DNA from: Hyphomonas sp.
GTDB lineage: Bacteria > Pseudomonadota > Alphaproteobacteria > Caulobacterales > Hyphomonadaceae
Assembly: GCF_016125515.1 (NCBI RefSeq)
Contig: NZ_WGLO01000005.1
Span: forward strand, 1-64,000
Length of the DNA: 64,000 nucleotides
Reading direction: 5' to 3'
Each line of letters starts with the position of its first letter. Within the stretch, counting starts at the first letter, position 1. The position numbers and the translations under genes are program-made. The notes under the pieces are model-generated. The model made no database searches, was not told the DNA's origin, and saw only the letters and a list, made by a program, of their open reading frames with translations. Of the stretch, positions 36,480-44,393 are shown piece after piece.

Positions 36480-37978
36480 AGCGCTTCTTTCCGGACACGC
36501 TTCTGACGCGGTCAATCCTGTTGTTGGTTACTGCGCTGATCCTTGCGCACGTCCTGGCCATTATCAGCTTCAAGCTCATCGCCGAAAACATGTTTGCCGC
36601 GATGCAGCGCTCGGCGCAGGTCGATGTCGCGATGCGCGTTCTGACGCTTGCCGGAAAGTCGGAGAGCCTGGAGCAGTTTTCAGACGCTGTGGTCGATATG
36701 GACGGCGTAATGTTCGTGCGGTTGGCGAAGATCTCGGACGTCACTGCTGACAATGAACTGGGCGCCGTCGTTCGTCACCGGTGGGAAGCGAGCGGCCGTC
36801 CTGATGGTGGATTTTCGGATTTCCGTCTCGGGGCGCCGGAATTCATCGAACGCCGCGAAAGACCGGACATGGAAGGATTCGGCGGCAGACCGCCTGGAGA
36901 GTTTCCGGATGTCGAACCGAGGCGAGCGCGCCCGATGCCGCCAGCGGCCGGCGCTGAAAGACCCGGACCGCGCCGGCTTCCGATGGAAATGAATGGCGAC
37001 CGGCGAAACGGGCCCTTCTCGCAGAGCAGCGCCATTCTCGCGATCCAGTTCGGCGATGCCCAGTGGGCGAACGTGTTGTTTTCCGGCGACGTGGGACGAG
37101 GTCCGCCCATTCAACCGTTCATTCTCATTCTGTCGCTTTCCCTGTTTGCCGTGGCGATCGCGGCGGCTTTCGCAGCGCGCTGGATCTACAAGCCTTTGAA
37201 CAAGCTGGCATCTGCCGCATCCGCACTGGGGCGGGGTGAACGCCATATGCCGTTGCCGGAGTCCGGCCCGCGGGATATCCGCCACGTCATGGAGGCGTTC
37301 AACAGCATGGCCACCCGGCTGGAGGCAGTCTTCCAGTCCCAAAAGGATGTGCTCGTCGCGATCGGCCATGACCTGCGCACGCCGATCACGGCGTTGCGCA
37401 TCCGGACAGCGATGATCACTGACGAATCCGAGCGCGAAAAGATGGACCGCGCCCTCGACCAGCTGGAAAGTCTGACCTCTGCCGCCTTAATGGCAGGAAC
37501 GCTGGGCGTTCGCGCTGAGGCCCGGGAGGTGATTGAACTGGGCGCGCTGATCGAAAGTCTGTGTGATGACCTGACGGATGTCAGCCTGCCTGTGGTCTGT
37601 GAGGAGTTCAGCGGCCAATGGCTCGTACAGGGCGCGCCGGACGACCTCATGCGGGCACTGCGCAATATCATCGAGAACGCGGTCCGCTACGGCGCGCGCG
37701 CACGGATCGGGATCGTTCCGGGTGAGGCCGTATGCCAGATCGTGATTGATGATGATGGGCCGGGGATCCCGGACGAACAGCTTATGCGCGTGTTCGATCC
37801 GCTTGTGCGGCTTGAATCCTCCCGTAGCAATGAAACGGGCGGCAACGGTCTCGGTCTGCACATAGCCCGCAGTATCATCGTGGCTCACGGCGGCAACATC
37901 GTGCTGGAAAACCGTGAAGGCGGCGGCCTTCGTGCGACCGTCACGCTACCGCGATTCAGCTCCGAAAACGGGCGCTGA
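36476..37978 (+). CDS. Sensor histidine kinase (EnvZ-like) with long Pro-rich periplasmic part
   Basis: This 500-residue kinase has two transmembrane helices (about 13-35 and 218-240) enclosing a periplasmic domain of about 180 residues. That domain has an unusual Pro/Arg-rich section (RRERPDMEGFGGRPPGEFPD and onwards). HAMP follows, then the H-box VAIGHDLRTPITAL (His about 298), N-box NIIENAVRYG (about 400), G1 IDDDGPGIPDEQ (about 424) and G2 GGNGLGLHIARSI (about 455). It partners the preceding regulator. The stimulus is unknown. The neighbours (autotransporter, DUF2141-like, BamA paralogue) point to envelope or outer-membrane load, which is an inference. Confidence 0.93.
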   Translation: MKRFFPDTLLTRSILLLVTALILAHVLAIISFKLIAENMFAAMQRSAQVDVAMRVLTLAGKSESLEQFSDAVVDMDGVMFVRLAKISDVTADNELGAVVRHRWEASGRPDGGFSDFRLGAPEFIERRERPDMEGFGGRPPGEFPDVEPRRARPMPPAAGAERPGPRRLPMEMNGDRRNGPFSQSSAILAIQFGDAQWANVLFSGDVGRGPPIQPFILILSLSLFAVAIAAAFAARWIYKPLNKLASAASALGRGERHMPLPESGPRDIRHVMEAFNSMATRLEAVFQSQKDVLVAIGHDLRTPITALRIRTAMITDESEREKMDRALDQLESLTSAALMAGTLGVRAEAREVIELGALIESLCDDLTDVSLPVVCEEFSGQWLVQGAPDDLMRALRNIIENAVRYGARARIGIVPGEAVCQIVIDDDGPGIPDEQLMRVFDPLVRLESSRSNETGGNGLGLHIARSIIVAHGGNIVLENREGGGLRATVTLPRFSSENGR

Positions 37979-37982
37979 ATCA

Positions 37983-38002
37983 AATTGTGGCGCGGCGACA
38001 CA
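37983..38002. promoter_or_regulatory. Candidate regulator site (copy 2) upstream of the BamA paralogue
   Basis: AATTGTGGCGCGGCGACACA differs at one base from the first 20 bases of the palindrome at 35034. It lies 5 bases after the kinase stop and about 108 bases before the BamA-like start. The right arm loses its last base pairs (CACAGG). Conservation between two otherwise unrelated intergenic regions makes a shared operator likely. Confidence 0.6.
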
Positions 38003-38110
38003 GGCCAGCGCAGCTGCGGCAAACATCGGCCAAATCCGGCGCGTTAGTCAGGGGTACCAATAACCCTCAGGTGTCGCTGGATCGGCTTCGCCTGCGATGA
38101 TCCGGAACAG

Positions 38111-40663
38111 GTGCCCGTGAAACCTCATTTTTCCGCGTTCTCGGCCTATGGCCGGTTTCGCTTCTGGCTTTCCATTGTCCTGGGAGGCTGTGCGACGATG
38201 GCGCCGGCGGCAGCTTTCGCCCAAACCGCCGAACAGGCCGGCGCGATCCGTTCCATTCTGGTGGAAGGAAACCAGAGGATCGAAGCGCGCACGATCCAGT
38301 CCTATTTGCTGTTCAGCCCGGGCGATCCGTTTGACTCGGGCAAGATCGACCTTTCGCTGAAAACCCTGTTTGCGACCGGGCTCTTCTCGGACATTGCCAT
38401 CGACCGCAGCGGCGACGATGTCGTGGTCCGCGTGGTCGAGAACCCCATGGTCAACCGGGTGATCTTCGAAGGCAACAAGGCGCTCAAGGAGGACAAGCTC
38501 AAGGAAGAAATCCAGCTCGCGCCGCGCAGTTCGCTCACGTCCGCCCGCGTGATGCAGGACGTGAACCGGATGATGGAAATGTACCGGCGAGCGGGGCGCT
38601 TCTCCGCCAAGATCACGCCTCAGTACAAGCCTCTGCCGCAAAACCGCGTGGACGTGATTTTCGTGATCGAGGAGGGCCCCACGACCGGCGTGCGTTCGGT
38701 CTCCTTTCTTGGAAACAATGTCTTCTCGGACGCCCGCCTTCGCAGCGAGATCGTCACCAAGCAGTCGCGGCTGTGGAACTTTTTCAGCTCAAATGACAAT
38801 TACGATTCTTCACGCCTTGAATATGATCGCGAAGTCCTGCGCAAACTGTACCAGGACAACGGCTATTATGATTTCCGGGTCATCTCGGCGGTTGCGGAAA
38901 TGACGCCCGACGAGAAGGACTTCTTCATCACCTTTTCGATCGAGGAGGGGGAACAGTACTCGTTCGGCGACATCAAGGTCGAAACGTCGCTTTCTAAGCT
39001 CGATGCCGGGATGCTGACCAACCTGACCCCCGTCCATTCCGGACAGCTCTACCGAGGGCAGGCCATTGAGCAGACAATCGACGCGTTGACTTACGCAGCA
39101 GGCGTTGCCGGATATGCCTTTGTCGACATTCGTCCGATTGTTGTTGCGGATCCCGAGACACGCAAGATCGACATCACGTTCGTCGTCGACGAAGGGCCGC
39201 GCGTTTATATCAACCGGATCAACATCATCGGAAACACCGCGACGCTAGACCGTGTCATCCGCCGCGAGATGCGGGTTTCGGAAGGCAACGCCTTCAACCG
39301 CGTGCTGATCGACCGGTCACGCAACCGGATCAGGGCGCTCGGCTTCTTCAAGGACGTCACGATCGAGGAAACACCGACAGCGGACGGCGAGCGGACCGAC
39401 ATCAATGTCAAGGTCGAGGAACAATCAACCGGCGAACTGGCCTTTTCGGCTGGATACTCGTCGTCCGAGAACCTTCAGTTCGATGTGTCGATGACACAAG
39501 CCAATCTGCTGGGCACCGGGCGATCCGCGTCCTTGAGGCTTGCGACCAGCTCACTGCAGCAAACCGCGACCCTGAACTTCACCGAGCCACGATTCCTCGA
39601 CCGGTCCCTGTCGGCCGGCATCCAGTCCTGGCTTACCCGTTCTGACTATACGGACTATTCCAGCTATGAAGCGGTTTCGTACGGCATAGGCGCGAGCATG
39701 GGGTTTCCGCTTACCGACCGCACACAACTGGGCCTTCGTTACCGGCTGCAATACGACAATGTGGACTACGCCGACCGCAACATAATCATCGATCGCGACG
39801 GTAACCTTGTCGCATCGAGTGTACGCGACGCTGACGGCGTTGCCCGCGCGCCGCAGGCCTCCGACATCACCAGCAACGACCAGCTGCTCGTGGACGTTTG
39901 CGATGTGCGCTACCTGTTCCGCGATTCCACCTGTAGCAGCGAAGCCGACGCGCTCTCCTCCGTTGTTGGATATTACTTGAATTGGGACGGACGCAATGAT
40001 CCGATCGAGCCGACGCGCGGCATGGAATTCCAGTTCTCCCAGGAAGTGGCGGGACTGGGCGGCGATGTCCAGACGTTCAAGTCCGAAGCCAGCGCCGCGA
40101 CCTATTACGGGCTGACCAAATCCTTACGCGCGTCGCTGCGTCTTTCGGCAGGCTTCATCGAACCGTGGGGCGATGACAACACCGTGCGGATCAACAACCG
40201 GTTCTTCCGAGGCGGTTCCAGCTTCCGCGGTTTCGATGTGGCCGGTCTTGGCCCCCGTCAGGTCGTCCGGATGTACGACCCGGACACGGGCGAAGAGGTC
40301 TCTCTAACGCGCGGGAGCGCGCTGGGCGGCAACGCGTATTACCAAGCCACCGCAGAACTGACGGTCCCGAATTTCCTGCCCGAGGAATATGGGATCAAAA
40401 GTGCGCTGTTCATCGACGCGGGCGGTCTTGGCAGCCTGTACGATCAGGATGTGACGGATCCGGTCGAGTACACGGACTCGTCGACGGGATATGACGCCAT
40501 TCAATACACGGAGACGGATCCTTCACTGCGTGCGTCCGCCGGTATCAGCTTCATGTGGGATTCGCCATTCGGCCCATTGCGGTTCGACTTTGCCCACATC
40601 CTGAAAAGCGAAGATTACGACCGCACGCAATCCTTCCGGTTCTCGACTTCGACGAGGTTCTGA
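38111..40663 (+). CDS. BamA-family outer-membrane assembly protein (probable paralogue)
   Basis: This 850-residue protein has a signal peptide (ending AAAFAQ), five POTRA domains (about 42-430; first IRSILVEGNQRIEARTIQSY, last VYINRINIIGNTATLDRVIR) and a 16-strand-type Omp85 barrel (about 440-850), with the lid-loop motif SSFRGFDVAG (about 703) and a C-terminal SFRFSTSTRF. BamA folds and inserts outer-membrane beta-barrels. The usual bamA neighbours in alphaproteobacteria (rseP, skp, lpxD, fabZ, lpxA) are absent. I infer a second, dedicated copy, possibly for the autotransporter. The GTG start at 38111 is chosen; another GTG at 38117 is possible. Confidence 0.88.
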   Translation: MPVKPHFSAFSAYGRFRFWLSIVLGGCATMAPAAAFAQTAEQAGAIRSILVEGNQRIEARTIQSYLLFSPGDPFDSGKIDLSLKTLFATGLFSDIAIDRSGDDVVVRVVENPMVNRVIFEGNKALKEDKLKEEIQLAPRSSLTSARVMQDVNRMMEMYRRAGRFSAKITPQYKPLPQNRVDVIFVIEEGPTTGVRSVSFLGNNVFSDARLRSEIVTKQSRLWNFFSSNDNYDSSRLEYDREVLRKLYQDNGYYDFRVISAVAEMTPDEKDFFITFSIEEGEQYSFGDIKVETSLSKLDAGMLTNLTPVHSGQLYRGQAIEQTIDALTYAAGVAGYAFVDIRPIVVADPETRKIDITFVVDEGPRVYINRINIIGNTATLDRVIRREMRVSEGNAFNRVLIDRSRNRIRALGFFKDVTIEETPTADGERTDINVKVEEQSTGELAFSAGYSSSENLQFDVSMTQANLLGTGRSASLRLATSSLQQTATLNFTEPRFLDRSLSAGIQSWLTRSDYTDYSSYEAVSYGIGASMGFPLTDRTQLGLRYRLQYDNVDYADRNIIIDRDGNLVASSVRDADGVARAPQASDITSNDQLLVDVCDVRYLFRDSTCSSEADALSSVVGYYLNWDGRNDPIEPTRGMEFQFSQEVAGLGGDVQTFKSEASAATYYGLTKSLRASLRLSAGFIEPWGDDNTVRINNRFFRGGSSFRGFDVAGLGPRQVVRMYDPDTGEEVSLTRGSALGGNAYYQATAELTVPNFLPEEYGIKSALFIDAGGLGSLYDQDVTDPVEYTDSSTGYDAIQYTETDPSLRASAGISFMWDSPFGPLRFDFAHILKSEDYDRTQSFRFSTSTRF

Positions 40664-40828
40664 TTCCTCCCCGCTTGGGCGGCCTCGGGCGCGCGACTGG
40701 AAGCAGGCCTGCCGGCTAGATTATCCAGGCTGCATGGCGCGCTGTGTACGTCCGTACGCTGCTGATGTTTCAGGTTCGACGGGTTGTGAAGATGAAAGGG
40801 AGGGCGTGAGACCGGTCGAAGGCAGGCA

Positions 40829-42133
40829 TCAAGGTTCGCCGTACTTTGTCACCACGTTGACCCCCATGGTCCTCAACAGTTCCGAAGGCAGGACCCCACC
40901 GGCGCAGATGATCACGGCATCGTTCAGGATGTCGATCTGACCGCTTGTAGTCTTGAGCTTGGCCCGATCGGGCAGGATCGCCGTAATCTCGGAACCCAGA
41001 TGCGTCGATAGCCGCCCACTGGCCGCGAGCGTTGCCACGCGATCACGGTTTTTTCGCCTCGCGCGTTGGAAAGCCTCGCCGCGATAGGACAGATGAATAA
41101 GCGCCGAAGTTTCTTCGGCGATGGTTGCAGCAGCTTCGAGCGCGCTGTCGCCGCCGCCAACGACAAGCACCCGTTTGCCGTCGAACTGTGCGGGGTCATC
41201 CAGGCGGTAGACGACTTTCGGCATGTCTTCGCCGGGAATGTCCAGCTTGCGGGGCGTTCCGCGCCGTCCGATGGCAAGAAGCACCGAGCGTGCCTTGCGC
41301 CGGCCGGCCGTCGTGATGACTTCCAGACCGCCGTCGAACGGTATGACACCTTCAAGCCGAACGCCGTTTTCGATGTTCAAGCCAGTCTGCTGGATGGCGC
41401 CCTGCCAGAACTCCAGAAGTCTCTCTTTCGAGATCTCGGTGAATTTCATCGGTCCGATGAGGGGCAGCACGGCTGGCTTGGTCATCACAACCTTGCCGCG
41501 TGGAAAGTGGGCGATCATGCCGCCGGTGCTTTCCTGTTCGATCGTTTCGAATCTGAGGCCGAGAGACTTTGCAGCAAGGCTTGCTGCAAGTCCGGCGGGG
41601 CCGGCACCGACGATAATGAGATCCAGCAGGTCTCCCTGTGCCTTGCCGCGCAATTTGTGAATAGAGTCTACAGCCTGTTGGCCCTGCGATATCGCGTTGC
41701 GGATGAGGCCCATGCCGCCAAGTTCACCTGCAATGAACAAGCCTGGCACGCTCGTCTGGAAATCCGGCGATACGACGGGCAGCTCGATGCCGCGCGTCCG
41801 GGTTCCGAACACGAGCGTGATGGCGTTGGTCGGGCATGCCGCCGCGCATGCGCCGTGGCCGATACAGGCGGATGGGTCGATGAGCTGCGCCTTGCCATTT
41901 ATCACGCCGATCACATCGCCTTCGGGGCAGGCTGCAACGCAGGCCGCTGAACCGCAACACAGGGCAAGTTCGATGTGCGGATGCAAGGAAGGCGGTTCGA
42001 TCAATCCGGCCTCCTTGGCTTCAGCGAAGACTGCCGCCGCGCGCCGCGAAGCCTTTGTGCGAAAATAAGCATACAGACCGGCGCCGACAGCGAACGGCGC
42101 CAGGTACACCAGAAGCATCAAGTAGAGGTCCAT
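40829..42133 (-). CDS. Membrane-anchored Fe-S/FAD/NAD(P)-dependent oxidoreductase
   Basis: This 434-residue protein has an N-terminal transmembrane helix (LMLLVYLAPFAVGAGLYAYF), a two-cluster ferredoxin-like part (CCGSAACVAACPEGD and CIGHGACAAACPTNA) and a thioredoxin-reductase-like flavoprotein part with FAD motif IIVGAGPAGLAASLA and NAD(P) motif VLVVGGGDSALEAA. The dithiol CxxC of thioredoxin reductase is missing. Both ferredoxin motifs lack the second cysteine: Ser in the first cluster, His in the second. It probably passes electrons from NAD(P)H through Fe-S clusters to a membrane partner. It lies directly downstream of the ccm genes and beside the multihaem cytochromes. Confidence 0.82.
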   Translation of the reverse strand: MDLYLMLLVYLAPFAVGAGLYAYFRTKASRRAAAVFAEAKEAGLIEPPSLHPHIELALCCGSAACVAACPEGDVIGVINGKAQLIDPSACIGHGACAAACPTNAITLVFGTRTRGIELPVVSPDFQTSVPGLFIAGELGGMGLIRNAISQGQQAVDSIHKLRGKAQGDLLDLIIVGAGPAGLAASLAAKSLGLRFETIEQESTGGMIAHFPRGKVVMTKPAVLPLIGPMKFTEISKERLLEFWQGAIQQTGLNIENGVRLEGVIPFDGGLEVITTAGRRKARSVLLAIGRRGTPRKLDIPGEDMPKVVYRLDDPAQFDGKRVLVVGGGDSALEAAATIAEETSALIHLSYRGEAFQRARRKNRDRVATLAASGRLSTHLGSEITAILPDRAKLKTTSGQIDILNDAVIICAGGVLPSELLRTMGVNVVTKYGEP

Positions 42134-42160
42134 CCGGCTAGCTTTCCATGCCGCACCGTT

Positions 42161-43354
42161 TCAGTTGGCGGTGTTGTCCAGAGGGGAATTTGCTGCCTCG
42201 TCCAGGATCGACATGGCGACACTATCATTCGAAAAGAACGCCTTGGCGCGCGCCAGCGCATCTTTCGCCTCGGCCTCCTGACCGAGCACCCGCCGTGCAC
42301 GGATCAGGCGCACCCAGCCGTCACGATCCGAGGGGGCCTCTCGAAGTCTTTGGTCAAGGCGCGAGACCATGGCCTCGATCATCGCCTCGCGTTCTTCCGG
42401 CGACATCTGGCTGGCGGCCGACACGTCTTGGGGTGTTGGCCCGGCAGTGGAGGCCGTAGAGATTTCAGGCAGCCGGCCCGCTACGTCAATTCCGGAATCT
42501 GCGGATAGTTCCAGAATCCGGGTGCGGACGTCATTCTGCCAGTCCGCGCCGTCTTCCGCACTGTTCACAAGGGCAATCCAGTCGTCCAGCGCGCCTTTCG
42601 CATCGCCATCCTGCTCCTTGCGCAGCCCGAGAAGGAAGCGTGCGCGCGGATCATTCGGGTCCAGCTCCACCGCCCGCTTCAGGTTGGCGAGGGCGGTGTC
42701 ATTTACGAATCCACCTGCAACACGAATCTGTGCCTCGCCAAGTGCCGATAACGTTTGCGCATCGTCGGGCGCAAGATCGATTGCTTTCTGGTAGGCCTGC
42801 CGCGCGCCTTCCACATCACCGGTTCTGAACCGCGACCAACCGAGCATGCGCCAGCCTTCAACATCGTCGGGTGATGTTTCGAGGCGCGCCTCGAGCCGCA
42901 AGATCATTTCATCGACCGATCCAACTCCGTTCTGCGTGCCGCCCGGTCCTGAACCGCCTTCTGGTGGAATCTCTGCCGAGATGATCGTGCGACGCGTGGC
43001 TGAAGGAATGCCAGGGTCGCCAACGATTGAATAGATGAGCGCTGATCCGATGGCGATGGACGCGGCAAACGCGACAAGTGTGATCTGATCTGAACGGCGC
43101 AAAGTGCTTGTTTCCTTGATGTCTTGAACTTGTTCGGTTGCCGCAAGCCGCCGCTTGATTTCCAACCGCGCCAGCTTGGCATCGTCCGGTGGCAACAGGC
43201 CCAGAGACTCTTCCCGGTCGATCTCTTTCAGTTGAGCGAGGTACACGGTTGATTCCGAACCGGACCGGCGCCGCGGCGGCATCACGAATGGCCACGCGGC
43301 GGCGCCTGCCGTGACCAGAATGAGTAAAGTCAGGATGATCCAGAGCGGGTTCAC
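42161..43354 (-). CDS. ccmI: Cytochrome c biogenesis protein CcmI
   Basis: This 397-residue protein has an N-terminal membrane helix (WIILTLLILVTAGAAAWPFV), the characteristic VYLAQLKEIDREESLGLLPP linker, a second membrane helix (LVAFAASIAIGSALIYSIVG) and TPR repeats (PDDVEGWRMLGWSRFRTGDV; PDDAQTLSALGEAQIRVAGG; PNDPRARFLLGLRKEQDGDA). CcmI holds apocytochrome c and delivers it to the CcmF/H haem lyase on the periplasmic side. The order ccmF-ccmG-ccmH-ccmI is one operon with short overlaps. Such delivery is relevant because two proteins with about 48 haem sites lie next door. Confidence 0.92.
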   Translation of the reverse strand: MNPLWIILTLLILVTAGAAAWPFVMPPRRRSGSESTVYLAQLKEIDREESLGLLPPDDAKLARLEIKRRLAATEQVQDIKETSTLRRSDQITLVAFAASIAIGSALIYSIVGDPGIPSATRRTIISAEIPPEGGSGPGGTQNGVGSVDEMILRLEARLETSPDDVEGWRMLGWSRFRTGDVEGARQAYQKAIDLAPDDAQTLSALGEAQIRVAGGFVNDTALANLKRAVELDPNDPRARFLLGLRKEQDGDAKGALDDWIALVNSAEDGADWQNDVRTRILELSADSGIDVAGRLPEISTASTAGPTPQDVSAASQMSPEEREAMIEAMVSRLDQRLREAPSDRDGWVRLIRARRVLGQEAEAKDALARAKAFFSNDSVAMSILDEAANSPLDNTAN

Positions 43355-43824
43355 GATCCGGCCTCATCTGGGAGGTGGCGGCTTAGACGAAGCCTTTCGT
43401 CAGCGGTCAGATCTTCGGGAAGGCCCGGCGTCTGGGCGCGTGGTCTGAGATAGACGAACCAGCCCGCGCCTGCCAAAAGCAGAAACAAGCCGGGGCCGAG
43501 CCAGAGCAGCAGTGTATCGAGCTGAAATGGCGGCTTCATCAGCACGAAGTTGCCGTAACGCGTTGTCATGAACGCACGAACCTGCTCGGGCGTGTCGCCG
43601 GCAGCGAGGCGCTCGCGAACAAGCTGTCGCATGTCGGCGGCGAGCGGCGCGGCCGAGTCTTCGATGGATTGGTTCTGGCAAACCACACAGCGAAGCGACT
43701 TTCCAACTTCGCGCGCTTCCGCTTCAAGTTCCGCGCTGTACTCTGGCACAGCGCGCTCCTGAGCAGATGCCGTCAAGGTTTGAGCAGCCAACAGGAGCGC
43801 GAACAGCATGAAGACGGGCCTCAT
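43351..43824 (-). CDS. ccmH: Cytochrome c biogenesis protein CcmH
   Basis: This 157-residue protein has a signal peptide (ending TASAQE), the hallmark LRCVVCQNQSIEDS (thiol pair of CcmH/CycL) near residue 45, MRQLVRERLAAGDTPEQVRA, and a C-terminal transmembrane helix (LLLWLGPGLFLLLAGAGWFV). CcmH reduces apocytochrome CXXCH disulfides and works with CcmF in haem ligation. The ATG overlaps the end of ccmG by 4 bases, and its stop overlaps ccmI. Confidence 0.95.
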   Translation of the reverse strand: MRPVFMLFALLLAAQTLTASAQERAVPEYSAELEAEAREVGKSLRCVVCQNQSIEDSAAPLAADMRQLVRERLAAGDTPEQVRAFMTTRYGNFVLMKPPFQLDTLLLWLGPGLFLLLAGAGWFVYLRPRAQTPGLPEDLTADERLRLSRHLPDEAGS

Positions 43825-44393
43825 TGCGGTTCCTCCTCGAGCGACCGGGCCAGCGGTGCGAGCGTTTCCTCCCAGATTTCCTCGGTGATCGGACCAATCT
43901 GCTTGTAGCGAACCCGTCCCGCCTTATCGACGAGAAAGGTCTCCGGTGCGCCCGTCACGCCCAGATCGATTGCAAGACGGCTATCGGCGTCGAGTCCAAC
44001 GCTGGCGTAGGGGTTCCCGTAACGGTTAAGCCAGGCTGCGCCTTCGCGCGGCGTGTCGCGCCAGTCAACGCCGTGAATAGTCACCAGGTTCTGGCGACTG
44101 AGTTCCATCAGCATCGGGTGCTCAGCCACGCAGCTGACACACCAGGAACCGAACACGTTCACCAGCGTGACATGACCTCTCAACTGGTCCGATGTAAGAT
44201 TCGGGATATCGTCCGTAAGCTGCTGGAGTTGGAATTCCGGCATGGGCCGGTCGACCATCATTGTAGGAAGCGTATGAGGGTCGCGGGTCAGGCCGACAGC
44301 AAAAAAGCCTATAATGACGGCGAGCGCGCCGACGGGGATCAACGCAAACCAGCGCGGCAACTGTCTTTGCGTGGAGATTGGGGCATCACTCAT
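43821..44393 (-). CDS. ccmG: Thiol:disulfide interchange protein CcmG/DsbE
   Basis: This 190-residue protein has a membrane anchor (ALIPVGALAVIIGFFAVGLT) and a periplasmic thioredoxin-like domain with LVNVFGSWCVSCVAEHPMLM (active-site CVSC), IHGVDWRDTP and the cis-Pro region VTGAPETFLVDKAG. It keeps CcmH and apocytochrome cysteines reduced. Start ATG at 44393 overlaps the ccmF stop by 4 bases; a longer upstream frame has no coding character. Confidence 0.95.
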   Translation of the reverse strand: MSDAPISTQRQLPRWFALIPVGALAVIIGFFAVGLTRDPHTLPTMMVDRPMPEFQLQQLTDDIPNLTSDQLRGHVTLVNVFGSWCVSCVAEHPMLMELSRQNLVTIHGVDWRDTPREGAAWLNRYGNPYASVGLDADSRLAIDLGVTGAPETFLVDKAGRVRYKQIGPITEEIWEETLAPLARSLEEEPQ

